DNA of 64,000 nt. It comes from Lineus longissimus. Its lineage: Eukaryota; Nemertea; Pilidiophora; Heteronemertea; Lineidae. The position numbers were made by a program, and so were the translations under genes. Location of the stretch: positions 4,158,501-4,222,500 of the forward strand of contig NC_088315.1 in NCBI RefSeq assembly GCF_910592395.1, given 5' to 3'. This document shows, piece by piece, positions 1 through 10,748 of the stretch (positions within the stretch are counted from its first letter, which is position 1; the number at the start of each line of letters is the position of its first letter). The notes under the pieces are model-generated. The model was not told the origin of the DNA. It did not search any database and saw nothing but the letters and a program-made list of their open reading frames with translations.

Positions 1-63
1 TGGATGGTGTTTGGCGAGACCTCTAGTCAAGTATCAATTGCTTCAACATCAAACTAAGCGATT

Positions 64-297
64 GTGATCATGCGGCCACTCTTCGGACCAATACCCGGAG
101 AACTGAATCGTCCCCTGAGCTCAACCAAGATGACTCGAAGCCAGATCATTGAGCAGAATTGGGATGTTTTTGTCTGTTTCAAGACATCGTACATGCATTA
201 TGCAATAGATCTGCAGCAAATTCAATCACGGCAGTATGCAAATCTGATCGGGTACATTTCACTCGATGGTGAAGGCAGAATTACCATAGTTTTATAA
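64..297 (+). CDS. Candidate 3'-terminal coding exon, unidentified
   Basis: Seen: an open frame reads from a stop at 55-57 to TAA at 295-297. Codons ending in C or G are frequent, unlike the flanking DNA. The C-terminus is SLDGEGRITIVL, and a canonical AATAAA (297-302) overlaps the stop. A coding-like frame that ends on a polyadenylation signal is what a last exon with a very short 3' UTR would look like. No acceptor with a good pyrimidine tract precedes it, although CTAAG ends at 59. The first codon of the frame is GTG and an ATG lies at 70-72. The upstream part of any gene would lie off the left edge of the window. I do not recognise the protein, and no domain, signal peptide or membrane segment is visible. 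The alternative is a chance frame or an old retrocopy. Confidence 0.33.
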   Translation: MIMRPLFGPIPGELNRPLSSTKMTRSQIIEQNWDVFVCFKTSYMHYAIDLQQIQSRQYANLIGYISLDGEGRITIVL

Positions 298-722
298 ATA
301 AAGTCGACACTCTTCAAATGTATTTGGAACATGACTTTGGGAATAAAGTGAAATAAAATTAACCAATATTGGATTAAGCAAAACATTTGATGTAATTTAA
401 ATAGCATCTAGGGACAACCGAGGACACTTATAAAGAAAAATAGGAGTTTGTAGTATTATTTGAGATGAATTCCAATACAAGTTCGAAAACGTAATTCATC
501 TCTTAAACCAGGGGGTTTGGATAATAAGCTAAACAGCCAAGATGAAAATCAAAGAAACCAAAAAATGGCTTGTCATCGCAGTTGTCATTATAATGCGTAG
601 TATTCGCTCCCAGCAGAATCAATTTCATATTAATTTCAAGTATTCAATATTACACGACGAACGAGTAATTTCTGGAACGATTCCTACTTAAAGATTTTTT
701 TTTAAATTCATTCAATGTTTGG

Positions 723-746
723 CCAATTATTGGTTGCCATGGTACC
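723..746 (+). promoter_or_regulatory. CCAAT palindrome joined to an X-box-like motif
   Basis: CCAATTATTGG (723-733) is a perfect 11-bp palindrome of CCAAT boxes. It shares its last base with GTTGCCATGGTACC (733-746), which matches 13 of 14 positions of the RFX X-box consensus GTHNYYATRRNAAC. CCAAT next to an X-box is a known promoter arrangement in animals. Occupancy here is inference, and no transcription start is visible. Confidence 0.22.
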
Positions 747-1114
747 AGGATTTATTTACACTAGGATTCTCAAAGCAATTTTCCTTCGATTTAGTTTGTT
801 ATTTTAAATATCATTTGCCATGAATGTGACTGAAATAAATCGAATGTATATTGAATTTACCCTGCGATTTCAATCATTCAGAGGTTATCTCTTAGAAGCA
901 ACAGTAGAACCGCTGTCTTAATGTCATATTAAATCTGAAACTGCCCAGAAATTATATCAATTTGATGGTAACAGACTCTATAAGAGCATTCACTGGTGGT
1001 GGTGTAATCAAAACACATCCTTTCCTTGCCGATGTATAAAGTGCAAGATCAAAACGCTTTAACGGGTTCAAATGTACAATTTATACAGCGGGTGATATTT
1101 GCAGAGTGAGTAAC

Positions 1115-1139
1115 GTCAATCACTTGATGGGTGATTGAC
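1115..1139. repeat. Perfect 9-bp inverted repeat (hairpin)
   Basis: GTCAATCAC (1115-1123) and GTGATTGAC (1131-1139) are exact reverse complements around a 7-nt loop. A second pairing, CTTGATGG with CCATCAAG about 25 bp downstream, shares part of the same sequence. GGTCGTGA is also repeated directly near 1165-1182. This could be the remnant of a small foldback element. No target-site duplication was identified. Confidence 0.5.
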
Positions 1140-1857
1140 AGGGAGTGACATCACCATCAAGGGTCGTGAAGTCGGGTCGTGACTGAGCGACCTTTCAATT
1201 GGAAATTGAGATGTCATTTTACAATCTCTAAAAACTTAATTAGGTGTTTTTAGATATGGTATTAGCATTTTCAATTACCCTCTGCCATATTTTTACGCTT
1301 CATCGTAACAGTTTCATTTCATGCCAAAATCACCTTGACATTGAACCCTATACAAAATGCACAATGCTCTCCACCCTTCTCGACTTGACACCAAATCACG
1401 CAATTTTACTACGCTACAAAGTTGTAATTCTGCCATTTGGATGAGTGCACTGATTAGCCTGTAATGGCGGTTTTCTGCCGAATAGCTCGCGTAGCATAGT
1501 AGTACATTTCCAGTCACAGTCGTAATTTGAGAGGCACTCAATGTTTACGGGATATGCAGATTGAGACTTTAATGGGAAAATGGTCTTTTTGGGACTGGGA
1601 ACATTCAGTGCCTGGAATTCAAGAAATTGCCAAACAAGTTTAATTACAGCAGCCAGATTGGTCGGATTTTTATATCTTGAGCAGATTTTTTCAAACTTAC
1701 TGTTGAGGTTAAGAGGATTTATAGCTACATCTGACAATGAGAAAAACATCACGGACCACAAAGATTTCATGTTTTCAAGATATCGTTGATGGTTAATTGC
1801 ATGCATTCAAACAATGTCTGGTACAACAAAGATAACTGCACCATGCCGGCAACAATT

Positions 1858-1918
1858 CTCCAAGAGGGCACGCCGCCTTTAAGAAACTACATCGATTCAT
1901 CAACCTGCCACCAGGTGT
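1858..1918. promoter_or_regulatory. Two facing CTCF-like motifs
   Basis: CTCCAAGAGGGCAC (1858-1871, plus) matches 11 of 14 positions of CCASYAGRKGGCRS. ACACCTGGTGGCAG (1905-1918, minus) matches 12 of 14. They face each other 33 bp apart. CTCF is conserved in most bilaterians, but binding at this site is inference and the matches could be chance. Confidence 0.2.
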
Positions 1919-3520
1919 CAGGGCTTACATCTCATTTGTCTGAGTCAATATCATTCTGTATGCAATCAACTGCTTGTTTGCAGATGTTAATATTATTTGT
2001 GGACTTTGTTTGAACAAATGAGTGTTTTAGATGTACATAACACAAAACTGCATCAGCCAGCAATCCTGTCGATATGAATTTCATTTTCTTTGACACTTTT
2101 TTCCTCCTATCATAACAAGTAAAGTTTTTGCTATTTTAGCAAGAACTGATGAGGTTTCAAGAGAACACTTTTGATTTTAAAGGTAGACTATAAATAGGAG
2201 CCAGTAGGTCGGACTAAGTTACACAAAGTCGCCAATAGGTGTCTCTCCTATCACACAGTACATCGAACAATTCACCCTTATCACATTGTTTCAAACACCC
2301 CGTCCCTAAACCGCGCAATCAAGTCACATGACGACTACCACATTTGACTCACTACTTCCAAATTTGAAATTTGAAATTCAATTTGCAATTCAATTTCCAC
2401 AATGCTGTTGTGTAGATCAATATAGAAACACAATACATGACAATTTTCATCACGCTCCCTTGTCTAATTATTGTACTGTGGCCATGGTTATTTCTAATAT
2501 CTACAGGGGAACACCTTTAAAACAACGTACACAGATGAACTACACCTTTAAAACTGGTTCATTCACCAGAAAAGGGCCGCATCTGTTTCTGAGTCTAATT
2601 ACGCTAAAATTGACAAACTCTTCATCTCGGCATTTAGAAAGCTGTGTAATCACGGCGTACATTATTCATAAACGCCGCATCCCATAATGTTTTGATAGTG
2701 AAAAATGCACATTATCCAAGATTCAAAACGAGCTGCATCATGATTGTTCTAAGAGGGTTTGGCTTACAAATCTCTTCGTCAACTTAAAATCAAAAATTAT
2801 ATGACATCATAATTCAATCAGAACCATTATCTTTCGTTTTATAGCGTGTGCAGGTGTTCTGGGTTTACCTAAAATGTGAAATGCAGCGAGAAAACAACAT
2901 CAAAGTTAAGCACTTGGTCAAGTCATTCGTAATAAGCGTGGGGCTTTAGCTTGGTTCATATCATATGCTCGTTAAATCTTCACAAAACCAATTCATAGGA
3001 AATATTGGTCCCCGAACGAACATTTTGGCACTAAATGAAATATGCAAATTGTGGCCGCTAATTATCTGAATGCAGCGTTATCAAAACCAACATCCATGAC
3101 AAGCGCAAGATCATGTGACCTGCTGGGAGTGCATTTGTCAATGACTGAATACCATATTTAACATTGTGAACTGTGAAATTTTCACGACCTTAAGATTAGG
3201 CAAATTAGCTCATTTTTACTTGGCGATAGACTAAATATCGCGTTGGTTAAACCCAACTGCTTTACTCGAAAACCCACCTTGAAATGAACAGATGGACAGA
3301 CAGACCCAGAAACAGACCAACCAACAAGCGCACACGCCACACCAAAGCAATTTCGTGCAATTTATAAATTAGGCCAAAAAACGCAGCATCTCAGCAAATT
3401 CTAATCTTGTAGCGCATTGGGAAAAACTTTGCAACATTGTTCATAATTCAAATTAATTCTCCAATCATGAATGTGCATACATTGATAACATCCAATAGGA
3501 ATTTTTCATTTTCTCGTAAG

Positions 3521-3778
3521 AAGAATCGTAAAATAGTACGTGGTGTTTCCCAGCGGGGCCGTTTGTTTCCGGACGCGATCCGAGCGAAGATTCGCAGCGA
3601 TTTTATGCAATTATGTGTTATTTATGAAATGTTCATGATATGCCACTCCGGGCCTTGGGAGGCATACTTTAGAGTCCCCAGCGGGGTTTTAAGCTTGCTA
3701 GCAATGAGCATGTCTTTCAAAACTCAACCAAGACAGAAACTCGAACATCAATATCAGGGTGTTGACGGAAGATTATGA
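3521..3778 (+). CDS. Candidate 3'-terminal exon, unidentified
   Basis: Seen: a pyrimidine-rich run (ATTTTTCATTTTCTCG) leads to TAAG ending at 3520. The frame is then open for 85 codons to TGA at 3776-3778. The first half is locally CpG-rich and uses C- and G-ending codons (for example RGRLFPDAIRAKIRSDF), unlike surrounding DNA. A chemically plausible hydrophobic patch (VPSGVLSLLAMSM) follows. AAG is a weaker acceptor than CAG or TAG, no AATAAA follows closely, and I recognise no family. The same stretch contains TTTTATGCAATTATG-like homeodomain words, so a conserved non-coding element is an equal alternative. Confidence 0.25.
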   Translation, partial: KNRKIVRGVSQRGRLFPDAIRAKIRSDFMQLCVIYEMFMICHSGPWEAYFRVPSGVLSLLAMSMSFKTQPRQKLEHQYQGVDGRL

Positions 3779-5444
3779 CAATAGGCATTGGTGTAGAAGC
3801 CATTTTCGAAGAAGTCATAAAATTCTAGTCAAATTGATATTTTCCCACTTTCGAAAAGTTACAGCCATTATTGATTATTTTGTCCTTTAACTGGGGCTAT
3901 TTGCAAATCCTAACCAAAACAACATCCTTATTTGGCATCCTTGAAACCAACTGGAGACCTACGATTTTCATGAATCAAACTCTGGCAGAACCTACTTCTA
4001 AAATTCATGGAATATTTTACCAAAATTATCAAATATCGGTATTTCGACTGCAAAAGTGGGAAATTTAGATTCGATTCGACAAGCTGCGTACCATTCATGA
4101 AGATGATCAATGATAATAGAGTCCCGTTCATCTTAAATTTAACATTTCTACGACGCTCGTAGTAAAATTATCGATTTTTCTAAAACGTACGAGGCATTCC
4201 CGTAAAAAATGCATCCCATAGTAAAATTTGAAAAGCTTCAGCGTGGAGCATAGTACGCCAAAGAATTGCATCAGTCATTTTTAATTACTCTGTCATAGGC
4301 AATAATCAGGAATCGCAAAAGACAATTACGTGATGAGTGAATTCAGGCTTTAAATTTAATTACATAATTACTGATAGTGACAATGTTTTTTCTCGTGTTG
4401 AAAAATTTCCGAAAATGACAATTATTTTCTGCAACATAATATCCATTAGCTTTTTGAAATAGCATCCTGATATTACAAGAATTATTCAGTGTTGCATTAA
4501 AATTTTGTAAACAGAATGTTCCTAATTAAAAACCGCCCATTGAATCATGTGCCATGAAGGAAAAAAAGTAGGAACTTATGGTCTTTCAACTTCGAGGACA
4601 AATTCCAACACTAAGAAAGTGAAGAAATGTGACAAGAAACTATCTGTTAACTTTGGCCGACTTCAAAAACTATGGCTCCTACTTCCTCCCCCTCCCTATA
4701 TTTCTAAAATACGAATTGCGATTTGAAAGTGACAGTGTGATTGAAAGAGGAGGATTTTCAAGCTCTTATCTTCAATTGGTGGTGCCTCAGATTCCCCCAC
4801 TTCAATATCGACAGTATCTCGACAAAATCTTTCAGAATCGTTTTTTCTCTCATAATGTCGATCAGCCCATCTCTGTCATCAAGCGTTAGACATTACACCA
4901 TGCGACTGCATCCATGCATAAGAAAACACGAGGACAGATTGTGTTCAAAGTCGCTAATTCCATTTTCAGATTAAACTCAACATGCTCCGAGAAATAAAGC
5001 TGTGTAAACTTATGAGGTTTTTGCAATCCATCAGGGTTTTTTCTCTGAATTCAATACCATCCCCATACCTGAATCACAAAATTGCATCATTTGTTAATTT
5101 CAAAATTGGGGGCATTTAGTGTCTCACCCAAGACCTAAACAAACTCAGCATCAAAGCAGAATTTGGAGTGTAGTTCACTTGACTCTGAAGGACCAGACCA
5201 GTACAGTTTTGAAAACACATGACAGCAAATCGTTTGTTTGCAATAGATCTAAGACATTTTTCAAGAGAATATGACATTTTTAACGAGATTATGAGTAATG
5301 TTGGTCGTTCAAACGTATGATGTCATCCGTGTAAACCTTTGTGCATAATATGCTTTGAATAGGTAAATAATTTTCAGAATCTGCATGCTGAGAATACTCA
5401 ACTCGAAAAAGTCTGAAATATCTATGTTTCTTCTGGTTTTATAG

Positions 5445-5552
5445 ATCCCACTAATTGATAATGGGGAAGCTTTGCTGATAGATGTGATCACCCCCTCTGT
5501 TCATTTGTTAGTTCAGTCAATTGCACCAATACATCAATACAGGATGTATTAG
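5445..5552 (+). CDS. Candidate 3'-terminal exon with strong acceptor
   Basis: Seen: TATGTTTCTTCTGGTTTTATAG ends at 5444, a strong 3' splice site with a continuous pyrimidine tract. The phase-0 frame that follows is open for 35 codons to TAG at 5550-5552 and has balanced composition, including IPLIDNGEALLIDVITP. Coding is inference: a 35-codon open frame in at least one of three frames after a random acceptor is common at this base composition. No donor precedes the stop and no polyadenylation hexamer is close. I recognise no family. Confidence 0.27.
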   Translation: MPLIDNGEALLIDVITPSVHLLVQSIAPIHQYRMY

Positions 5553-5993
5553 ACAGTACTGGTCATAAGTAAATTACCCACCATGAGGAAAAATTTGAAC
5601 AACGATGACTGCACTTATCATATAGAGAAAATGACTTTTGCTACGTGTTATGTTGCTTTACGACTAGAACTGTGCGTGGTGTTACTTTTTATGACAAGTA
5701 GTACCTTTCCACTCTACCAGTCGACAAAATACGAAATTAAAACACCTTTTTGCAGCACTTAGATTAATACAGTCATGACGCACACTGGGCAGTTTTGAAT
5801 TATACAAGTCACACGACACACCAGCATGTCATAGAAAATTATACGATAAATGTAAACAGTTCACCAGAGGACAGAGAATGGATATATTTTGAATGAAAAC
5901 ACAGGTTGTTCTATCGGTAAATCGTCCCAATGTGGGGCGAGCATATAATGGGCAGAAAGTGAGCAACCACGCTGTTCTCCTAAATTAGCCCAG

Positions 5994-6007
5994 CCCCCCC
6001 CCCCCCC
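5994..6007 (+). repeat. C14 homopolymer
   Basis: Fourteen consecutive C residues in otherwise mixed sequence. It is likely polymorphic in length and error-prone in sequencing. A second C14 lies at 23259-23272 and a G11 at 12718-12728. Confidence 0.95.
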
Positions 6008-6764
6008 ATACAGTTCTGTTGAACTAAATTGTTTTGGACACGAGAATAGTTCTAATGGTGAGCGTTGTCATACCCATTTTCTGATTGGTTTAGATGAGTC
6101 TTTTTCATCCAATGAGGACCAATGTGTCAACCAATCAGCGCTGCTTTGCCTCGAATGCCGATAATACATCCGATAATTTGGCAATACCCAACGTCTGATC
6201 AGCCTCCTTGTGACGATCTGGAACCGACCCAAGAGGTGCAAAATGCCAGCCACTCCTATCCTCTATCACCACATCTACAAACTAAATTTACAAGCCCACG
6301 ATATCTTAGATCAGGACAACTTAAGGTCAATACCACTCGCCCAACTCAATACGAATCAAAAGAAGTCTATAACTGTTAGTAATCCAAGACCTTATGATCT
6401 CTCCGCAACATATACCTGAGACTATCTTATCACTACATGTACTTTTCCAATCAGTCAAAAAGAGAGATTGGGGAAAAAAGCGATGGAATTCTTTGCATAC
6501 GTTTTATCTTTCAAATACTTGAGTTGCCTGCATCGAGGATTTCTAAAGCAGCTCTTGAACTTCTCCAGCGCAAACATGCAAAGAACATACTGCATGCAAT
6601 CACTCGAGACAAAAAAGAACGCAAAGTCTGTCCTTTTTTTCAACTTTCTGCTCCACAGCTAAACCTTTTTATAAATGAGAAACACTCAAGATCGACAAAG
6701 GCTTTCCTGCAACAGCAGTCATGAAAATAAAATTTCATTTTATCTCGCCTTGAAACCTCTCTCT

Positions 6765-6997
6765 ATGAGCACCTCTGTAGGCAGGGCACCCTCTCTATTT
6801 AGGACACTGATTAACACATATAGCCTACAGTCAAACCTTCCTTGGCAGACCCCCTCTCTCTATTAAGGGCACTAGCTATGATCCCTCATTGGTTATTTTT
6901 ACTCACTTTGACCACTTTAATCAGGACACCACCTCTCTATTAAGGACAGTACTGGCCAGTCTCAATGGCATCCTTGATAATAGAGGTTTTACTGAAC
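6765..6997. repeat. CCTCTCTATTAAGGACA-type repeat cluster
   Basis: At least three direct copies of a core like CACCTCTCTATTAAGGACA occur near 6788, 6849 and 6927. An inverted copy lies at 6969-6997 (ATCCTTGATAATAGAGGTTTTACTG). Related cores recur at 61235-61640 and more weakly near 45360. The copies are diverged and irregularly spaced, which suggests fragments of one dispersed repeat family rather than a fresh tandem array. No coding capacity or terminal inverted repeats are seen. Confidence 0.6.
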
Positions 6998-7821
6998 TTT
7001 CCATAGATTCTCTCTTTGATTCTCCCAGTGGCATCCTTACAAGATAGGTTGTATCATTTCTGGCCATAAGAGTCTTCAAAGTTCAATGACTAAATCTACA
7101 GAGGACAAAATCAACTGCTACACCACTAATCATTATTCCATACATGCTAGACCTTCAAGCACAGCCTACACTCCCATGTATTTGATGAGCTAATGTCTTA
7201 AATGTAATATACACGAGAAACATCAGCAAATTCTTCAAAGTACGAAAAAACTTGAGTGCGTATCTCTGTACATCTTAAAGAGTTTGAAGAATTTAATAAT
7301 ACTCTAGATGGTGTTCGCTTTTTTTCTTTAATGTGTGTGAAACGATCTGCTTGAGTTTTGGTGAATCTTAGCCGGGGAGTCTGTTTTAACTTCTTTAAAA
7401 GGATTCTATTTGGTCTTCACAAGATTTCTAGACTTAGCTTTTTTATGCCAACGTTTGAAGAAATCCATTGTTGACACACTTTACAATCAATACAGGCTGG
7501 AGGGACTGCTATGAAAGAAAGTAAATCAGTACCCTGCCATGAATATCAGAGATGACAGAACTAAGTAATCCTAAAGACCCAAGCCTCAGTGTCAACCAGC
7601 ACCGGTCCCAAGCGCTCCACTCTCCTTCCAGCTTCCTTGCAGAATGACAAAACTAGAACGAGTGGCCCACAAATAACTGTCAAAGGTCCTCTCCTCCACT
7701 TGAAGGCCATGGATGTCCCTGAGCGAAGCATTAGAGAGTCAATAACTAAGGTCTTTCCATAAGCACACTGGTTCCACACAGGCAGTCACAATGGAACATG
7801 ACAGAAATGCTATGGCCTTAT

Positions 7822-8010
7822 GTAGCCTTCTCTAGCAACCCTGAAGTATTCCTCTTCAGCAACCCTGAGGTAGCCCTCTTCGGTAGCCCGGAGGTAGCCT
7901 AGCACAGCCTCTGTAGCAACCCTTGAGGTCTCCCGGTCTCTTCAGCAACCCTGAGGTAGCCTTGCCTCTTCAAACCTGAGGTAGCCCGGCCTCTTCAGCA
8001 ACCTGAACTC
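7822..8010 (+). repeat. Irregular tandem array, AGCAACCCTGAGGTAGCC unit
   Basis: About seven diverged units begin near 7834, 7858, 7882, 7914, 7944, 7971 and 7997, with spacings of roughly 24-33 bp. Each carries AGCAACCCTGAGG or a variant followed by TAGCC and CTCTTC. The spacing is not constant and the units are not all multiples of three, so this is a non-coding minisatellite rather than a peptide repeat. It is also richer in G+C than its flanks. Confidence 0.75.
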
Positions 8011-8043
8011 CAAAATGTGCCCTAAACTGGCTGAACAGACAAA

Positions 8044-8155
8044 CTACATGCATACATGCGATGCATCAACTGGACAGTCACCAATACACTGTCTACTGAC
8101 TGTCACATGCATTAAACAGATGGAGAAGAACCAGGGGTACCCACGGACAATGAAA
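8044..8155 (-). CDS. Candidate 3'-terminal exon, cysteine-containing
   Basis: Seen on the minus strand: TTAATTAGGTTTTCTTTCAG, an excellent 3' splice site, ends at 8156. The exon starts with one base completing a codon (phase 2) and is open for 36 codons to TAG at 8044-8046. The peptide includes RGYPWFFSICLMHVTVS and GDCPVDASHVCM, with four cysteines and many C- or G-ending codons. If real it would be the last exon of a minus-strand gene. No AATAAA was found just downstream. A second frame after the same acceptor is open for 20 codons, so frame choice is uncertain. No family recognised. Confidence 0.3.
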
Positions 8156-8556
8156 CTGAAAGAAAACCTAATTAAAGAAACTTGTGGCTGAAGGGCTACC
8201 CCGACTAGAACAGAAAGTGACTTACGTTTTCGAAGTAAGTGTATCCGACTGACCAAAACGACACCACAAACCCGCTGTCATATTCACCGAAATGCCTGAC
8301 ATATGTTCTACACACCTCGCTGCTGCTGCATCAAATCCGCATCTAGTCCACAGCCTGCATCGCCCCGAGATCTCAACATCAATTGCAGGTACAATACGAG
8401 GCATCGATCAATATGTGTTATATGTCTCGCCCTACGGTAAACACACCGCTAAATATTCACGCTGGCCAGAACAAGGTGAACAATTGGCCAACAAAGGCGG
8501 AAAAATCATAGTAAAATCGCCAGATTTACTATTGGTGATAAGATAAGTGAGATTCC

Positions 8557-10138
8557 ACTGAGGAGGAGGCAATGATTTGGGTTGCATGGAGCACGTCTTT
8601 TGTTGGCTCTATTGTTCGATGTCTTTATAAATAAAATCTTGAGAGGATGCTTGAGTAGATCTTTTGGACATCTGTGATGAATTGAAACGTCTTTGTGTCG
8701 TTTTTCTTATGGAGACTGGAGACTTTTTATACGATTTTTAACAAGGGGAATGGTGCTTTTGTTGGTGCTTCTGAAGTCAGTCATGGGGTCTATCAGGCAA
8801 AGGTTGGAGTCATGCCATGGAATGATATGGCACTGTGCACTGAGTAGTAACGGGAGTGATACACACGACACTTGACAGCAAAAAAAAAGCCAACCATTTT
8901 ACTTGAGGAGAAAAGAGTGAAATCATGTTCAGAACCCACCACCACCCCATCGTTCCACTTGAACAGAATATCCTGAACGGATCCTTGCCTTACTTATTTA
9001 CAACCCATCCACATATCAAAACCATAGATTTCAACATCTACAACCCCGCAACCCCGCCATTTCACTCGAGCAGAAAATCCGGAACGGAGCAAGCGGCAAT
9101 CTTATTACAAGATCAGCACACGAGTACGATGCCAATCGACATCTCTATCCCTATCATTAACACCGATTGCTGCACGTCAAAGATATTCCACGCAGGGCAT
9201 ATGCGGAACGATTTTTTCATTTCTGCGTACTTGATCGAGGCATGCATGCAAATTAGCCTTGCTCTGTCACAATAAATACTTTAGCCTTCTTGAGCAGGAA
9301 GGGGACCTTGTCAAGGGCAATGGCGAGTACAAGGAATAAATGTCCTTGAGAGGACTTTTCTTGTCTTTGGTGATTGCCATTTTCTGACACACACTGTATA
9401 CCATCAAGTTTTAGCGGCCATTTTATTTTCGGGATTTCACACTAATCTCAATCTGCGAAAATAAAAATTGCCAGCATATGTCTTGAAAGGATCTAATCAG
9501 CCAAAATCATAAAAATATATAACTTTTAGAGACATTTTCACAAATCGCAAAAATTAGAGGTGCAACAATTAGGCGGTTTAAACAGTATACATCCATCCCT
9601 GCCACGACCAGTCCAGTCATTACCCAACATCCTGAGACACCCCCTCATCTCTGGCCTTGTAAGCACCCAGCATTAAGTACGAGGTATTAGATTAGATATC
9701 CCCAACATGAACACAGAACAAGCGTAGGAGACGTCTCACGATGTACAACCGACGGGAAAAAACGCAATGCAGAAAAGCTTCTGTGATGAAGGAATCTAAT
9801 AAAATTCTGTTATCTAATTTGTCGAGAATTCTGCATTGAGTTTCCAGCTTTGGTCATCCAAAAAGCGCTACACGAAGATGCAAACGATTGCATGATGTGA
9901 CTTCTGTCGATTTCAGCAAAGTTGACGAGAAATCCATGTCTTTACATCCTTATAAATGCTAGCATCACTGCACTGGAGCTTCAAGCCAACATAAGTGGAA
10001 AGTACTTTAGAGTACCAATTTCACCAAAATCTGGTTAGATCATGGTACTGTAAGTCAATAACAGCCACTGGTTTTTAAAAATTGTGCCAACTACTTATCA
10101 GAACTTTCAGATGTATCGAGGAATACAAATGCACTCAC
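8557..10138. other. No supported gene; C-rich patch and repeat copy
   Basis: No convincing exon was found. A patch at 8930-9110 is C-rich and contains a diverged direct repeat about 106 bp apart (GAACAGAATATCCTGAACGG against GAGCAGAAAATCCGGAACGG). One copy of a dispersed repeat lies at 9361-9402. AATAAA occurs near 8631 and 9272 without an associated open frame. Confidence 0.45.
9361..9402 (+). repeat. Dispersed repeat copy 1 (CACACTGTATA end)
   Basis: TTGTCTTTGG, CCATTTTCTGACACACACTGTATACC and trailing bases align with 21650-21694 (TTATCTTTGG, CCATTTATTTTGACACACCCTGTATACC). The ACACCCTGTATA word resembles ends of some Tc1/mariner-type non-autonomous elements, but no full inverted-repeat pair is seen here. 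Confidence 0.45.
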
Positions 10139-10194
10139 CGAAGAGAGAAGTTGAGAAGCATTTAGTTGTGACGAAATTGACGACAGATACTCGA
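10139..10194 (-). CDS. Candidate 56-nt internal exon, phase 1 to 0
   Basis: Seen on the minus strand: GGCCATTTCTGTCTTTCAG, a near-ideal 3' splice site, ends at 10195. G|GTGAGT, a near-ideal 5' splice site, begins at 10138. The 56 nt between them are open in the frame that takes two bases to finish a split codon and ends on a codon boundary, giving EYLSSISSQLNASQLLSS, a serine- and leucine-rich helix-like peptide. Strong signals on both sides of so short an open interval make this one of the better exon candidates in the window. The gene, and any partner exon on the minus strand, are unknown. Another frame is also open. Confidence 0.38.
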
Positions 10195-10728
10195 CTGAAA
10201 GACAGAAATGGCCAGGACAAGGATGAATGTATTTACAGATGAATCCAATCAACACAAGGTGAAACGAAGCCAGTAGTACGAATCAGTCATTTCAAGTCCT
10301 ATAAGCACGTGTACATCAAATACAATCACGTGAAATACAATGCACTGTACCAATACAGTATCTACAAGCACTGCCACCCAACTCAACCTGGACCCAAGCT
10401 CTCGTTTCTTTCGAGAGACGTATGTTCAGATAATGCCAAGATTTAAACCGATTAGATTCACGTTATGATCCCAGCGTGTTAATCGAATTGACAGCTCTCG
10501 ACGACATCAATGATTATTTTATCTCTTTTCGTACACCATCGTAAACTTTAGCGTCTTTCGGGACGAGTTTATTCAAATACGTAGCATTTTCTGTGCCTTG
10601 CACATCCTATCACAGTATCTATTGACAGAAGAGACGTGAAAGTATTGTCATTTTTCTCACATTGATGCACTGATATAAGGACGTCATGAAAGGTGTAAGT
10701 CTCGTGATGACATAAGTATGTACATCGA

Positions 10729-10748
10729 ACCAGACCAGACCAGACCAG
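10729..10748 (+). repeat. (ACCAG)4 microsatellite
   Basis: Four exact tandem copies of the pentamer ACCAG. Confidence 0.9.

Larger units (their letters stand above)
303..3520. other. Non-coding stretch, no gene seen
   Basis: AT-rich DNA with overlapping open frames on both strands (for example 1414-1806 minus, 1580-1789 plus, 2328-2687 plus). None has good splice sites or coding-like composition. It contains an X-box/CCAAT-like site (723-746), a hairpin (1115-1139), two CTCF-like motifs (1858-1918), an AAATTTGAAATT-type simple repeat near 2358-2398 and a GACAGACAGAC-like low-complexity patch near 3292-3330. Confidence 0.5.

Noticed and set aside
1414-1806. 130-codon minus-strand open frame
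   Set aside because: Opposing frames are open over the same bases, there are no flanking splice sites, and the codon pattern matches background.
3042-3064. Octamer ATGCAAAT next to TAATTA (also ATTTGCAT at 24878 and ATGCAAATTA near 9246)
   Set aside because: Such short AT-rich words are expected many times in 64 kb; no clustering strong enough to call a regulatory element.
6122-6379. 85-codon plus-strand open frame with a polar, threonine/serine-rich peptide
   Set aside because: Peptide looks somewhat protein-like, but an overlapping frame is also open and neither splice sites nor homology could be seen.
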